Shown here in pieces: positions 10,330 through 21,899 of a stretch of DNA of 64,000 nt. The stretch is from contig OZ234499.1 in the NCBI GenBank assembly GCA_965153455.1, forward strand, positions 7,264,515-7,328,514. Reading direction: 5' to 3'. Both the position numbers and the translations under genes were made by a program. The notes under the pieces are model-generated. The model did no database searches, was not told where the DNA came from, and saw only the letters and a program-made list of their open reading frames with translations. How positions within the stretch are numbered: position 1 is the stretch's first letter; the number at the start of each line of letters is the position of its first letter. The stretch comes from Sphagnum compactum. Lineage: Eukaryota > Bryophyta > Sphagnopsida > Sphagnales.

Positions 10330-13150
10330 GCGGCCTCTTGAGGCATGTCAAAAATGTTCACCCTCCTGCTAGCTTTGTTTTTCAAGCTATCTAAGTTGTT
10401 TTTTCTTTGCAGGTGTCTTCCCTTATTGTGCTTCTCCCTAGTTCTATTCTTCTTACTTTTTAGGGTTGGCTTTGGGCTCAATTTAGTTCCATTTTGGGGT
10501 CGTTTGAATTTCATTTCGCGTGCCCTTATTTGTTTCATAAGATCTTTCGAGCTATCCAAAATGAGGTCAAACAAGCTTTTCCTACTATTGCCATGTTGGT
10601 GTTTGCGTTATACTTGAGGAGGTTGTTTAGGTCAACGAAAGGTTTTTGCTCACCTCAAAAGGTTTATAGCGGGCGATTAGTCTTCTATTCAAGAGGAGTC
10701 TTCACATGCCTCATGTGCGTCATGTTCCCACCACTCATGGGAAGATTCTTCGACCATTTATTTTCGTTGATGTTTAATTTTAGGGAGAGACGATGAGTAT
10801 AGTCGGGTTGTTAGAACTTTCCAACCCATGATGATAGTTATTCCTTCAGAGCACACCGTTGTTGCCTTCTGCCAGCTACACCCCCCTCTTTTAGACCTTG
10901 TCCTTCCACCTATTTTTGACTATTAACCTAAGCACACTTTTGTGTTAGATAAAACTTTATTTGCCCAAGCCTTAGTTACTGCTCCCCATTTGTTTTCGGG
11001 TGGGCTTTTTGGGATGGTATATGAACATTTTTCGAGATGCTTCATATTAGAGGACCCATCCTCGGTGTTTTCGGAATTATTCCAGGTTGTTGCTACTATT
11101 GCTCGTGGGGATATCCTTAGGTCAATGGCCTTAATGTTGGGGGCTAGCAAATTGTTGGCAATGGCAAAGGACACTGATGGTATTCGTCCTATTACCATAG
11201 GTGAGGTGTTTCTTCAATTTATTAGTCACTCCATTGTCTTATAACTTCAAGGGCCATTTTAGAAGCACCTATCCCCCCATCAATTTGGAGCATCGACTCT
11301 TAGAGGTTGTGAGGCCATCCTTTTTGGTATCCGAGCCTTCTTCGACCTACACCTTGATTGCGAACAAGGCAAGGGCTTACAAAGGTGCAAGCCAAGAGTG
11401 AAGCCTAGGAATCAAATTTCATGCTCTCGAGAGTGTAGGAGAGTGTGAGGGAATGAACTCACACACTCCCAAGTGAGCTCCCATTTTGGAGTTGGAGTCC
11501 CGATGGACTCTCAAATCTATAGAAAATAATTGCAAGGATCAAACCTAATTGGATTGAAAAGTTGCTTATACCATTGGAAATCTCTTGAGACGTAGATGTC
11601 TAAGATGAGCTGGCATGACCCATTTGGGTACTTAAAACATAAGTTATGGCCAAAGAAGGGTTGGGAGTCAAATTGCTAATTTGATTCCCGACCACTAAAA
11701 ATCAGGAATCGCCCTAATTTACTTACTTGCAGGTGGCGTGTCACATATCGTTGGAAAGCTCTTGATGATGGCTACAACTTTGCTTTAAAATTCACCTCAA
11801 TTTGAGGTTTGAACAAGAAGTTATGGGCCTCCAAAGTTGTGGGAGTCTCAATTTCGAGAATTTCGGTGAGAGTTTTGAAACAAAATGACATTTGGGTGTA
11901 GGCCCCGTGGCCAGGCACAAAGAATACTATAAGGAGGAAGGTGGTGGCTTTCCACAAGTTCAGGTCGTGGTGAGTTTTGTGAGTCCGTGTTTGCCTGTGG
12001 CTCGTCCGTGCACCAAAAATGTTCCAACTACGCACTAACTAACTTGTTGTTTGGTTTGTGCAAGTCCATGTGAATAATTGACTCTCTTATCACTCATCCT
12101 TGTCCTCGTCCCCATCTCGAAGCTCCAGCATGCCTTCTACCCTCGAAGTGTTGCGAGCAAGGGAGAGTACCCCAACTCCTTACCCTTCCGTTATTTTCAC
12201 CTTTAGACTCGTAGTTGAGTCTACCAAGGAGCTTGGGGGTGTGTCAATGATGCAAGTTGATGTTGAAAACATTTTTAATAACGTTTATTAAGTTATTTTA
12301 AAAAAAAATTGTGTAATGTCGAAGGGCCTTTGGCAAACATTGTCCCCTTTTACTAGGTTGTTTTATGGTGTTCATTCTTATCTTTATTACCAACATGGGC
12401 GGCATGTGGAGGGGGTCATCATTATTAAATCATCTTCAGGCACGAGGCAGGGTGACCCCCTAAGAGGTCCTTTATTTGTTTTGGCCCATCATTGAGCTCT
12501 CCTAGAAACCATTACGTGGGCCCCAACTACGGTTTTCCATCCTTAGCGGATGATACCACATCGTGGGGCCTTTGAATGAAATTACATGCGCTTTTGACCA
12601 CCTTTCGATTAATTAACCCTAGTTGGGCTTAGAGTCAATACATCAAAGTGTAAGCTGTGGAGTCCATTAGGGATCTTTCTAGGCATAGAGATTCCTCAGG
12701 GCTGCACCTTGGTCACAGATGGCTTACGCATTTTGGGTGTGCTAATGGGTTCTTAGGACTTTGCCACACATTTTTTGGATGAGGCTTTATTTCAAGACAT
12801 GGCGCATATTGACGATCTTCCTTTCTTGGGAGACACCCAAGTTGTTTTAGGCAGTTTATCCTCATGTGTAACTCATTGACCTTCTTATTCGCATGGACAA
12901 TACCTTCTTCTTCTTCCTTTCTATCTTTTTTGACAGGTTTCGACAATAGAATTATGTAGGTATGTGGGGACATTATGGGTCCATGATCATGGGAGTCTTC
13001 TCAAGACCCTTAGTGAGGCGTCATGTTAGACTACTGATATTTTTTGGTGGTGTAGGCCTTCTCTCTATGGAAGAGTGTGCCCCATTTAATTTTCTAGGGA
13101 GTTGGGTTTTAGTATTTGTGCTCTAGGTTTTGTATTTTTGATAGACTTGT
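10330..13150 (+). pseudogene. Non-LTR-type reverse transcriptase remnant (RT family 1, fragment b)
   Basis: Plus-strand words of the same RT family as 50-930: a finger-like segment at 10942-11240 ending GIRPITIGEVF, a palm A-like VDVENIFNNVY near 12257-12290, and SSSGTRQGDPL (motif B) near 12432-12465, followed by LFVLAHH. Frameshifts and stops are frequent. The GIRPI and FNNV motifs lie about 1.07 kb apart, too far for an intact RT, and the DNA at 11400-12060 between them is unrelated (see separate entry). The element is dead. It lies between the two inverted RSPH14-like copies. Confidence 0.7.
11400..12060. mobile_element. Putative insertion inside the RT remnant
   Basis: Between RT finger and palm motifs there is about 0.66 kb of unrelated sequence with no RT words. 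Near its left end is a hairpin (about 11441-11474: GGAGAGTGTGAG against CTCACACACTCC). The rest contains words such as CCATTGGAAATCTCTTGA and CGTTGGAAAGCTCTTGA (about 11573 and 11750), duplicated within the block. It is probably a solo LTR or small element. Exact ends were not resolved. Confidence 0.4.
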
Positions 13151-13159
13151 TTTGGAGGA

Positions 13160-13555
13160 GTATGTTTTTCAGGTTGAAGCGGGCCTACATTCACTTCAGT
13201 CATGCCTATGTGCAATGTGATATGTCCTTATTCTTGTAGCTAAGGAGATGCACCTTTCTTTTAAAAATCTGCCAATTACCGATGCCCCAGATCTACAAGC
13301 ATTTTTTATGGACTTCGACCATGACACATCCCTTACGTCTATCTTGGAGGATGACTCCATTTCCTCAACATCCAGAGCTTACATTCATTCTTGTTCAGGC
13401 AAGGGGCAAGGTTATGGTTGGTTGTTAGTCATCTATCTGTTCATTTCGCATCACACATTTTACTTTCACCTCAACATTGCGTTTTTGTCTCGGTTTGATT
13501 CAGCCTTTGGCATTCAGTCTTCTCATGTGTGGGTGTGGACATGGGTTCGGGTTTT
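13160..13555. other. Degenerate sequence, no gene assigned
   Basis: An open frame covers 13248-13601, but its protein has no recognisable motif. It may be 3' sequence of the RT element. The inverted repeat starts just inside its right end. Confidence 0.35.
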
Positions 13556-15600
13556 CGTATTTTGGGTGGTCTACTACCTTTTCCTTTCGAGAAAGATTTA
13601 GAGCAAGGGGAATAAGAAGGGAAAACAGTGATGGATAAATTACCTACTATTGAAATGTGTCTGGGTCCAAGTTATATAACACCTCTCCTTGTGGAAAAAT
13701 AAGAAGCAAAGACAATGTTGAATGAAAGTCCTTATTGTTGGGGGGTTTTGCTCCATAACAACTTTCCATGTGGGCTTGACTTTTGAAACATGCATCGGCT
13801 TTTGAGGTTTTAGACACCCGGCACTTCGTCACAAAATCTCAAAGTGCATTGAACTTGCAGGTTGTAGATGAGAATGCTATTTTGAGGAGGAATGCCTTGG
13901 ATGCCTACAATGATGCAGCTCTCTCTTGTGAAAGTGTTTCTAACTTTTTTTTTGATATCCAATAAAAATGAAGTTTTAGCTAGTTTTCCAAGGTTTCAGG
14001 AATCATACAGCTTGTGTCAGTTGGAAAAACATCTTTTATGCTTTTTGTGAATAAATGTTAATAGATTGTCTCCATGACATAATCTTTGGCTACTTGTTTG
14101 CTGACAATGAGGTCCAAGCTTTTAAATGATGGGATGGCACTGACTTTCATAATGAATCGGATCAAAGAAGACAAAGAGACACATTTCCTATGCAATGCTC
14201 TAGATCTACTTCCCAAGTGTGTGGCAGGCTTTAACTATGACTAGAAGGCTCTTACAAAGCTTCTGAAGGTGTGATATTATGTGTAAGGTCTTCACATTCT
14301 GTTATGACTTTCAATTGACACATTTTGCCTCAAAGTGTAATGACAGGTAATAATCCTATTGACAAATCTACTGGTTTGTACCAAAGGCACAAAGTCTATA
14401 GGTATATGAATACTACTGAGGTTATTGCCTGCACAATGGTCATACTCTCTTCATCAATATGGAGCTAAATGGTCAAGGAAAATGTCCAAATTCTATCTCA
14501 ATGTGGCACAAAGGTTCCCTCTCTACTACATCTGATATGCACCATGTTGACTAACATGGGTGGAAATTGGGGTTTTGAAGGTCAATGCGGTGGCAATAGT
14601 ATTAAACTTGCCAATACTCCTTATCAAGATTTGATGGTTTCTGTGGCTCAGTTTTTGTGCCTCCTTTGGTGAGTCTATCTCCAACTTGGATGCTTTCCAG
14701 AATGTTGATTGGAGACTTGTCCAGCACACCAGATGATGATAGACTATAGCATGCACAATAACCTTCTCTCAATTGTGTGAATGGGGACAGTTTCAATGAA
14801 GCTGGAAGAAAGAAAGTTGTGGAATTAAAAGCAATAGAAGTGCTAGTGCCACACTTCAATCATGTTGACTCAAATGTTATTGCTTATGCTTCAGCTGCTC
14901 TCATCAGGTACAACCATAATAAGATAGTTCAATGCTGCAGTAAAATATCAAAGAATCAAGGAAAAGTAATATTGACAATATGGGAAATCATACTTGGGTT
15001 TGTTATGTTTAGTAAATTGAAAGACATGCTAGTCGCTTTCTTGGTTGATGTGCCATTCATAGCATTACCCTTGAAGTCCAGGGTAAGAAAGATTTCATCA
15101 TCGCCAATGGTGTTCCTGTACTGGTTCCAATGCTCAACTTTTCTGATACAAAGCTCACACTCATGGTTATGGTGGTAAGTTACTATTTCAACTATTGATG
15201 GGAGCCTAAACCTTCCACAAAACATACCATGTCAAGAACTGCTCATGCAAGGAGGCTAAGTTCTTGGAGAAACACAGTGCACCACACAGATGTTGACTTT
15301 TTAAATCAGTTACAGTGAGCTACATAAAAGTGTTTCCTCGATCTAGGGTTCAAGGAAAGTATCCAATTTCACTTTCTTATGGAATGATCTTTGTTGTTAT
15401 CTGGAGTATGGATGTGTTCACTGCTTGTCTCCTTGTGTGAATCTTGGCTTCTTGCTCTTTTGCAGTTGATAACAAATGTTGCAGAACACCCACAGGCAAG
15501 GATGAAGCTGCAGCGGGGCATTGAAGTGCTGAGAGCTGGGAGGTGGTGGCAAGCTCAGCAACCTCCACGAGCTGCTCTTGTCTGGTTTTAGGCAGCTATC
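13556..15600 (+). pseudogene. RSPH14-like armadillo gene fragment, copy B
   Basis: RSPH14 is an armadillo-repeat component of axonemal radial spokes, expected in plants with motile sperm. Plus-strand exon-like segments are: 13860-13965 (VVDENAILRRNALDAYNDAA); about 14110-14230 (MRSKLLNDG, then LCNALDLLPKCVAGF); 14775-14909 (AGRKKVVELKAIEVLVP, then SNVIAYASAALI), ending at a good donor CATCAG/GTACAA; and 15466-15520 (LITNVAEHPQARMKLQ) after a TTTTGCAG acceptor. These match the order of armadillo repeats in the RSPH14 family as I recall it. An in-frame TAG near 14243 interrupts the second segment, and the rest of the gene is not seen. Only 13556-14610 is shared with copy A; the last two segments are unique to this copy. 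Another armadillo protein remains possible. Confidence 0.55.
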
Positions 15601-15790
15601 ATAGATTTAGGTCCTAGGCCTAAAATGTTTTCATATCCTAGGCCTTACCGTCTTAGGATTGGGAAAAGCGTCAAGGCCTAGGCTTTGAAATCGTTCTGTC
15701 TTAGGCCCTCAAATCTTTATGGTCCTAGGCTCTTAAAGACACTTTGTCCTAAGACACCGAGCCTTAAGTGTGTGGAGGCCAGTGAGAGAG
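15600..15790. repeat. CCTAGGCCTAA-type degenerate repeat
   Basis: Repeated words TCCTAGGCCT and CTTAGGCCCT resemble the block at 8690-9240. It sits directly upstream of the NDUFB3 leader. Confidence 0.6.
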
Positions 15791-15799
15791 AACAACAAC

Positions 15800-16056
15800 T
15801 GAGTTAACCACACTGGTTGGTTAGCTAGTGAACTTGAACGCAATGGAAAAGTGTTTTCATTATCCACCCAGCATCCATCCATCCTTCGTGGGGGCGCTGG
15901 TGGATGAAGTTCCAATCTGGCCCTCGTTCTCAATCGGAAACCCTAAAAGTATTGGCTTGGAAGCTAACGTCTGGACACAACAGGGCAAAGGAGAAGAAGG
16001 GACTTCTCGCGTCTCTCGTCGTTTGCTTGGGGCACAAAATCACAAGCCGAGCAGGG
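15800..16056 (+). promoter_or_regulatory. Probable promoter and 5' leader of the complex I B12 gene
   Basis: Local base composition rises to moderate GC just before the start codon, in contrast to the AT-rich DNA before it. No firm TATA box is seen. The transcript start is not determinable by eye. Confidence 0.4.
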
Positions 16057-16281
16057 ATGGCGTCCGACAGATTCAGTGGCGGTAGCAAGCCGCGTGTTGC
16101 CACGGGATCTTTCTTTGCGGCCAGGGATGCGTATCGCAAGCATCCCCTCATCAGCAATAACCTGAAACGCGCCACTCCAGGGCTAGGCATCGCGTTGGCT
16201 GCGTTCGGCGTCTACTTGTTTGTGGACGGTATGACATCCAAGTTGGCTAGCTCTCCGGCCAAGAAGGAATCTCATCACTGA
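16057..16281 (+). CDS. NDUFB3: NADH dehydrogenase [ubiquinone] 1 beta subcomplex subunit 3 (B12)
   Basis: Accessory single-pass subunit of the membrane arm of mitochondrial respiratory complex I. The 74-residue product has the family signature: FFAARDAYRKHPLISN at residues 19-34, then KRATPGLGIALAAFGVYLF at residues 37-55, which is the transmembrane helix, and a short polar tail ending in HH. Plant homologues are of similar size (about 70-85 residues) and share the RD.[YW]RKHP and PGLGI..A.F.VY words. ATG at 16057 is chosen because it gives the typical short N terminus; a longer frame runs upstream from 15904 but has no homology. The coding region has no intron. The TGA is followed four bases later by CAG/GTGCTT, a donor, so the gene probably has a 3' UTR intron. 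The gene looks intact and stands alone among decayed repeats. Confidence 0.93.
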   Translation: MASDRFSGGSKPRVATGSFFAARDAYRKHPLISNNLKRATPGLGIALAAFGVYLFVDGMTSKLASSPAKKESHH

Positions 16282-16285
16282 ACAG

Positions 16286-16874
16286 GTGCTTCTCTTTTTT
16301 TTTCTCTCTTCCATGATAAAAAGAGTTTCGAGGATTTGGAGCAAAAACGTTTTTGTGCTCTCTTTTTATGCTCTGAATGTCGGTAGGTTGGTGGATGATG
16401 ATACGTCGTAGCAGGGTTTGAATCCTTGTTCATCTCCTTCGAGCATTTTTCTTCCCGATTTCGGTCATTTTCATCTAGCCTAGTCTTATTCTTCTACCCG
16501 TTTGACTCGCATATGAAGCAAACCGCCCCCCGCCCCCCATAAAGGTGACTGGAACTTGATACATCTCTCTTGTGTGGAATTTTTCTAGATATGGATCCAA
16601 CACCTTCTGACCTTGCCTACATTCTACATGTCCCAGAATCACAACAGTCCAAGTTGACGTTGCCATCCTCTTGAACACTCTCTGCACATCCTTCATGCCC
16701 CCCTACATTTTCCATGCTTGGGAAGATTGTAAGCTTCCTGAACTGTAGGGTAAGACCTAAACTCTTATGTACAAGTCGTCTGACCCTGCAGCTGGCTGTG
16801 ACTCTTATTCTGGATCATTTGCTCTTGGATTTGTCTTTGCCTGAGTAGTGGTGATTGTGCTACAATTTTTGCAG
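16286..16874 (+). other. Putative 3' UTR intron of NDUFB3 gene
   Basis: A donor AACAG/GTGCTT starts five bases after the stop codon, and a pyrimidine-rich acceptor AATTTTTGCAG ends at 16874. Downstream sequence to about 17100 would be the last, untranslated exon. This is inferred from splice-site quality only. The donor lies so close to the stop that normal termination should not trigger nonsense-mediated decay. Confidence 0.5.
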
Positions 16875-17099
16875 GTAAATGTCAGAGGTTTCTGCAGTGG
16901 ATTAGTAAGATTCAATGATTCTGAAGCAAATGGGAGGAGGAAAGAAGCTGAGTTTTGATGGACAACCCATCATTTGGTTCCTTAATTTCATTAGAAGCTG
17001 AGGCAAAACACAGAGCTTTCTAGTGGATCTGGAACTGGAAGCAGGAACTTAGTTTGTGTGTAATACAGGAAGTGACAATGTTTACTATTGTGGGCAAGC

Positions 17100-17955
17100 G
17101 GTTGATGGTTAAGATAGGATGTGACTTGACGCACTGAATTGGACATGTTTTCACATGATTGTGATATAAATCCACAAAGTCATCTCTTACTAGCAAATCA
17201 TATTGTTAAACATGACGTATTGTGTGAATATGTGAATATGTATAGAGAAAAGCCCTATTTTATTGAAGAGAGAAACTACTCTGAAGTATATAGATTGATG
17301 ACTAACAATAGCTTAGGTCCTGGCAGTATTCAGACCAACAGAAAATACTGTAGTGCTATCTTAACCTTATGGGTTGACTCACTGAATACCTGAGGACTGA
17401 TCTTGCACAAACAGCTTCAATTTCAGATGACCCTCAACAGCACGATGCCAGCTTCTTCTTCACCATAAAACTAGCACCTTCATTATTGTTCATGTAGTAT
17501 GTGTGCACCACTTGCCAAGCAAGACACATTACTGATCCACTACCTACCCACAACACATGGAAACAGCTCCACCAAACTTTCATTTTGCAACTGGAAAGAG
17601 CAGGTCATACTGATACTATAATGAGGGATTCACTTGTATTCACCAGTGTTACTGCTTTCACTAGGTCTCAGCAAATTTGTCATAATCCTTAATGTTCATA
17701 ACCATCATTTGAGATCTTGCATCTATTGCTAATTCCAGTGGCCATGGTAACATCCGAGCTAGTATAGGGTAGATGGGTTTAAGGTGCACGAGATGTCTTG
17801 TCATACCAAAATAGATTTCATTTTGGAATTTGACTTGAATGGAATGAAAAGGTGTACATCTTTTCAGATTTGTGTTTTTTGGGAGTTGTATATATATTTT
17901 TCGAACACCATACTCATGGCTGATGGAAGTGATGAGCATAATTTCAATACGCAAC
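17100..17955. other. Intergenic or 3' untranslated region, nothing assigned
   Basis: Several short open frames on both strands, none with recognisable motifs. Confidence 0.4.
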
Positions 17956-17979
17956 AATTTCCATTCCCTTTTTCTTTAA

Positions 17980-18170
17980 TTTAATTTCATTGAATTTCAA
18001 TTCAATTCAATTGAGTTTGAATCTTGTTGAATTTAGTTAAATTTGAATTTGATTCAATGCTTCGAAATTTGAATGTAGTTCACTTGAATCTGATACTCAA
18101 TTGAATTTGAATACAATTCAATGGAATTAGAATTTCATGCAATGTATTTGAATTCAATTTGAATTCAATT
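17980..18170. repeat. AATTC-rich low-complexity repeat
   Basis: Dense alternation of TTGAATTT, CAATTCAATT and GAATTCAA words, partly self-complementary, giving many overlapping small palindromes. No coding content. Confidence 0.8.
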
Positions 18171-18299
18171 CAAGTTACACGCATTGTCATTTAATACTTT
18201 CATTCAAATGGAACTTAATTTCCACAAAACAACTCTTTTTTTCCATCATTTCATTGTCGTTGGTAGTGCGCAACAATGTGGAGCCCAAGTGGTATAACA

Positions 18300-20800
18300 G
18301 GCATTTAGTCTGAAATAATATAATTCACTACCTTTAAGGATTTGCATTTGCTAGCTACCCTTGTGCAAATCCAATTACTAGCCACTATGCCACTTTCAAA
18401 TGGCCCCCAAATCTACCTTACCTTAGTCTTTCCTTCACCCAAGACCTTGAATTTTCAGTTGTGCACCCCAATACACCCAACCCAAATCAAGGGTACAAGC
18501 TAAGTTTAATGCAAGAAGGTGTAACAAAGGCAAAAACCTTAAACATGGTGTTTAACAAATTTTGAAGGGTTCCATCATCAAGGTTTTAAATCAACCTCAC
18601 TCCATGGCCACTCCATTGCTCCAAGATCCGGGAGGAAAGAAAAACAAAAATGACAACACGAGCTCAATTTAACTTAGAAAACTATTTAACCAAAAACAAA
18701 ATTGACAAATGCAAAACAAACAAAAAAGATTACCTAGAGACAATCACCAATTTTTTCAATTTGCAAAAGCCCAACCTTATGAATGAAGTCTTCATTTCCT
18801 TCCATCAAGGCCTCTTCCATATCCATGAATTGCCCCATGGATGCCAAGCTTTGAACATGGATATCATTTGGCTAATTCGTGTAAATGTTTATAAGCATGT
18901 CAAGATTTTCAATGCCCAACCAAAAGCATTTGAGGTTTGTGCAAATATTTGGAATGTTGAAAACTTTTTCTACTTCAATTTAAGAATCAACAATCCCCAA
19001 TATTTGTCAGGCTACAAACCTAACATAAGGAAACTATACTTCATGCATTTTCCACCATGCTAGTGGATTCTTGCACTCATTCTCTATTATTTTTTTGACT
19101 TGGAAATGGTTTAGTTATTCCTTGACAACTAATGAAACCATCTCTTCGCTGGTTTCAATAAGATCATATAGGCTTGTACTTTCGATGTTTTGGGATGTAG
19201 AGCAATTAAGAGTTCCAACACTTACATCACTTGGATTCAAGAATGGTATTCATGAACAAGGAGGGGAAGTAATACCTAACAATCATACTCACTTACAATC
19301 TATAATGTTTTCTCTTTGCCAACATACTGAATAAGCAATTTGAACCCATTATAACAGGGGTTTAACATCATAGCCAACATGTTGTGAACTTTTGTCGATT
19401 GAGTATAAACCATAAATGAAATGAAAGGGTTTAAAACATACACCACTTATCTTGGCATGTTCTTTTGGAAGATATGGAACTCCCCATCAAAATATTGGGT
19501 GTCACTAAAATTAGGCCCCAACAAATCCTATCAAAATTGACATACAAAAGCTACAATGGTAGTAAATGCATTTGATAATAACCAATAACCTTGACTTTGG
19601 TTCAACACACAATGTTGAACCACAAGCCCAAGGGTATCAAAACTAATTTGGGCTACTACCCATACCTAAGGACTTGGCACACGTTGTTGGAGTGTCAAGG
19701 ACATTTGTTTCCATAGTAAAAGGTGATGACATGTTTGAATTATAAAATTTCCTAGAATAGGACAACTCTTGAAACAAATCGAATCTTCACTAGAGTCTTC
19801 AGTTTCCATGGAAACACCCCCACATCTAGGCATGCCTTACGCAATTCATGTCATCTCTTACCACTTTTCTTTGTCCAAGTTATGGTTTTTGTAACATAGA
19901 TTGTGCCAACTTGATTGATATCAAGGTCAAACTAGCACATATCTTAGTATCATCCATGGCATATTGCCAACACTTGGACATGGCATGGCCTTAACAAATC
20001 CTTACAAAAGGAACTAACATCTCAAAATCTCATAATACATAATTAAAGTAAAAATGAAAGTCATGATGGAAAAATTATTTGCTTGATCTTTGACATATAC
20101 AAGAACACAAACATTGAGCCTATGTTTTACAAACAAGTCATTCATTTGCAAAGCCAAAACACCTTTTCTGGTCTTTACAATCTTAAAAAATCCCATGCTG
20201 ACATAGTAGAGTTCCCACTTGTCATTCAAAAAATGTACAATTAAAACAAAAGTATCAACGCCTCCTTTTAACATCCAAAGATCAAAACTCATGGTGCAAG
20301 TGTTACATGAAGCAAGTGAAATAGATACAAATTTCTCTTCGGTATTTTTGGCCACCTTAGGCAACATACCCTTTCTTGAAACCTACTTCGATGGAAAATT
20401 GAGGTGGAGATATTGTTTCGAAACTAATTTCCTAAAAAATTGTGCTTCCACAAATGACAAGGGCACAAGTTCTTTAGTTATTAACAACACAAGGTCTTCC
20501 TCAAATTGTTTTTGATGGGGATCATCTTTGGGATAATGAGTAACATTGTACTAAGGAAATTAGAAATAACACTAAAGGTTGGGCCAAACCTTTTTTTGTT
20601 GGGTGCCTTTTTCCTTCTGGCCTGCCCTTTTCTTGTTCACTCCATTAACCCTAATGTTGTCAATGGTTGGTTTCCAAGTGCTTACAAAATTCAAAAATAC
20701 CATTTGTAGATTTATAATTTATCACACCTTTTTTTTGTCATGTAATTGGAGCACCCAAATAATAAACAACACATTTCAATTCTTCCGATTGGTTTGAATT
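18300..20800 (-). pseudogene. hAT-superfamily transposase remnant
   Basis: The minus strand reads, from about 20480 down, an N-terminal segment LVLLITKELVPLSF, then LPKVAKNTEEKFV, SFDLWMLKGGVDTFVL, HFLNDKWE and VYVKDQ (20367-20014). These are characteristic of plant hAT transposases around their first catalytic region. Further decayed but recognisable words follow: a KCWQYAMDDTKI-like stretch near 19960, and QGYWLLSNA near 19570-19600. Stops and frameshifts separate them. A BED-type zinc finger is expected above 20600, but only a lysine-rich segment is seen. Terminal inverted repeats and a target duplication were not found. The element cannot make transposase. Confidence 0.75.
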
Positions 20801-21119
20801 AGAGTTTGAACTTGAATTTCTTTATTAGAGGATTGTTCGTAGGTGCATAAAAGGCCCATGCAATGCATTGTTTGTTTTTCCAAAAGTTTCATTGCTTTAC
20901 CAACAAGTCCCACCGCACTATAACATCTACATTTAAACTATTTTCCATTGGTGTTGTTGAAGTAATTGCACAATAAATTGTTCCAAAACCACAACTATCC
21001 ATCTCTAATGGACCTTTTGTGGGATACACTACCTATCTTCCCACATCCTTTAAATTCTCCATGTTTTAAACTATTAGTGATAAAAAATGTGAAAATAGTA
21101 ACCTACACCTTAACCTTGG

Positions 21120-21560
21120 AAAAATGACCACCAAGACAAACAACAATGAAAACAACAACCACCAAGATGAACAATTTGAGAAGATGACCATCAAGAGCAA
21201 CAATAAAAAAATGACTGCCAAGACGAATAGCAACAAGAAAATGACTACCAAGACGAACATTAATGAGAATATGATTGTTAAAACAAGTAGTAATGAAAAG
21301 TTAATCACCAAGACAAACAACGAGAAAACAGATCTCCAAAACAAACAAGAACGAAAAGATGATCACCAAGACAAACAATGAGTAGATTGATCACCAAAAC
21401 AAGGGAATACTCACCAAAAAAAAAAACGACCACCAAGGCACGCAACCAACAATCAAAAAATGACTGCCAAGTTGCGCACCCCAAGAAGATGACCACCGTA
21501 ATGAAAAATGCACCACCCCACAAAACCCAAAAAAAAAATCGACTTAAAAGATGACCTCCA
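21120..21560. repeat. Degenerate short tandem repeat (ACCACCAAGACGAACAA type)
   Basis: Units of about 24-30 bp built on ATGACCACCAAGACGAACAA and AACAATGAGAA recur about 15 times. Both strands give chance open frames (threonine/lysine/asparagine-rich on plus, hydrophobic on minus) that are products of the repeat, not genes. Confidence 0.75.
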
Positions 21561-21899
21561 AGATAATTAACAATGAGGAGACAACCACCAAAAGGAAGAA
21601 CTAGTTAAACAACTTACCAAGTGTGAGTTTTCAATTTGGTGAAAGCAACAAAGCTTGAAGACTTGTGAAATTGAAAAACAAAGGATACAACTTAAAGAAA
21701 AAATAAGGAGAAAACTTGAAAAGAGAATAAGGAGAATGAGGGGCAAAAAGCGAAAAAAACTTTCATTCCTACTCTCGTGCCCTAAAACATCGAACCTCCC
21801 GAACTTTAAAATCATGGAAACAAAACCAATTTTTTTTCTAAAGTCTAGTTTGATTTCAATTCGTAGTCCACATGGGAACTAGACCTCCAATTTCAATTC

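Noticed and set aside
21066-21344. Hydrophobic minus-strand ORF that looks like a membrane protein
   Set aside because: It is the complement of a short ACC/AAG/AAC tandem repeat; the apparent leucine/valine richness follows from the repeat.
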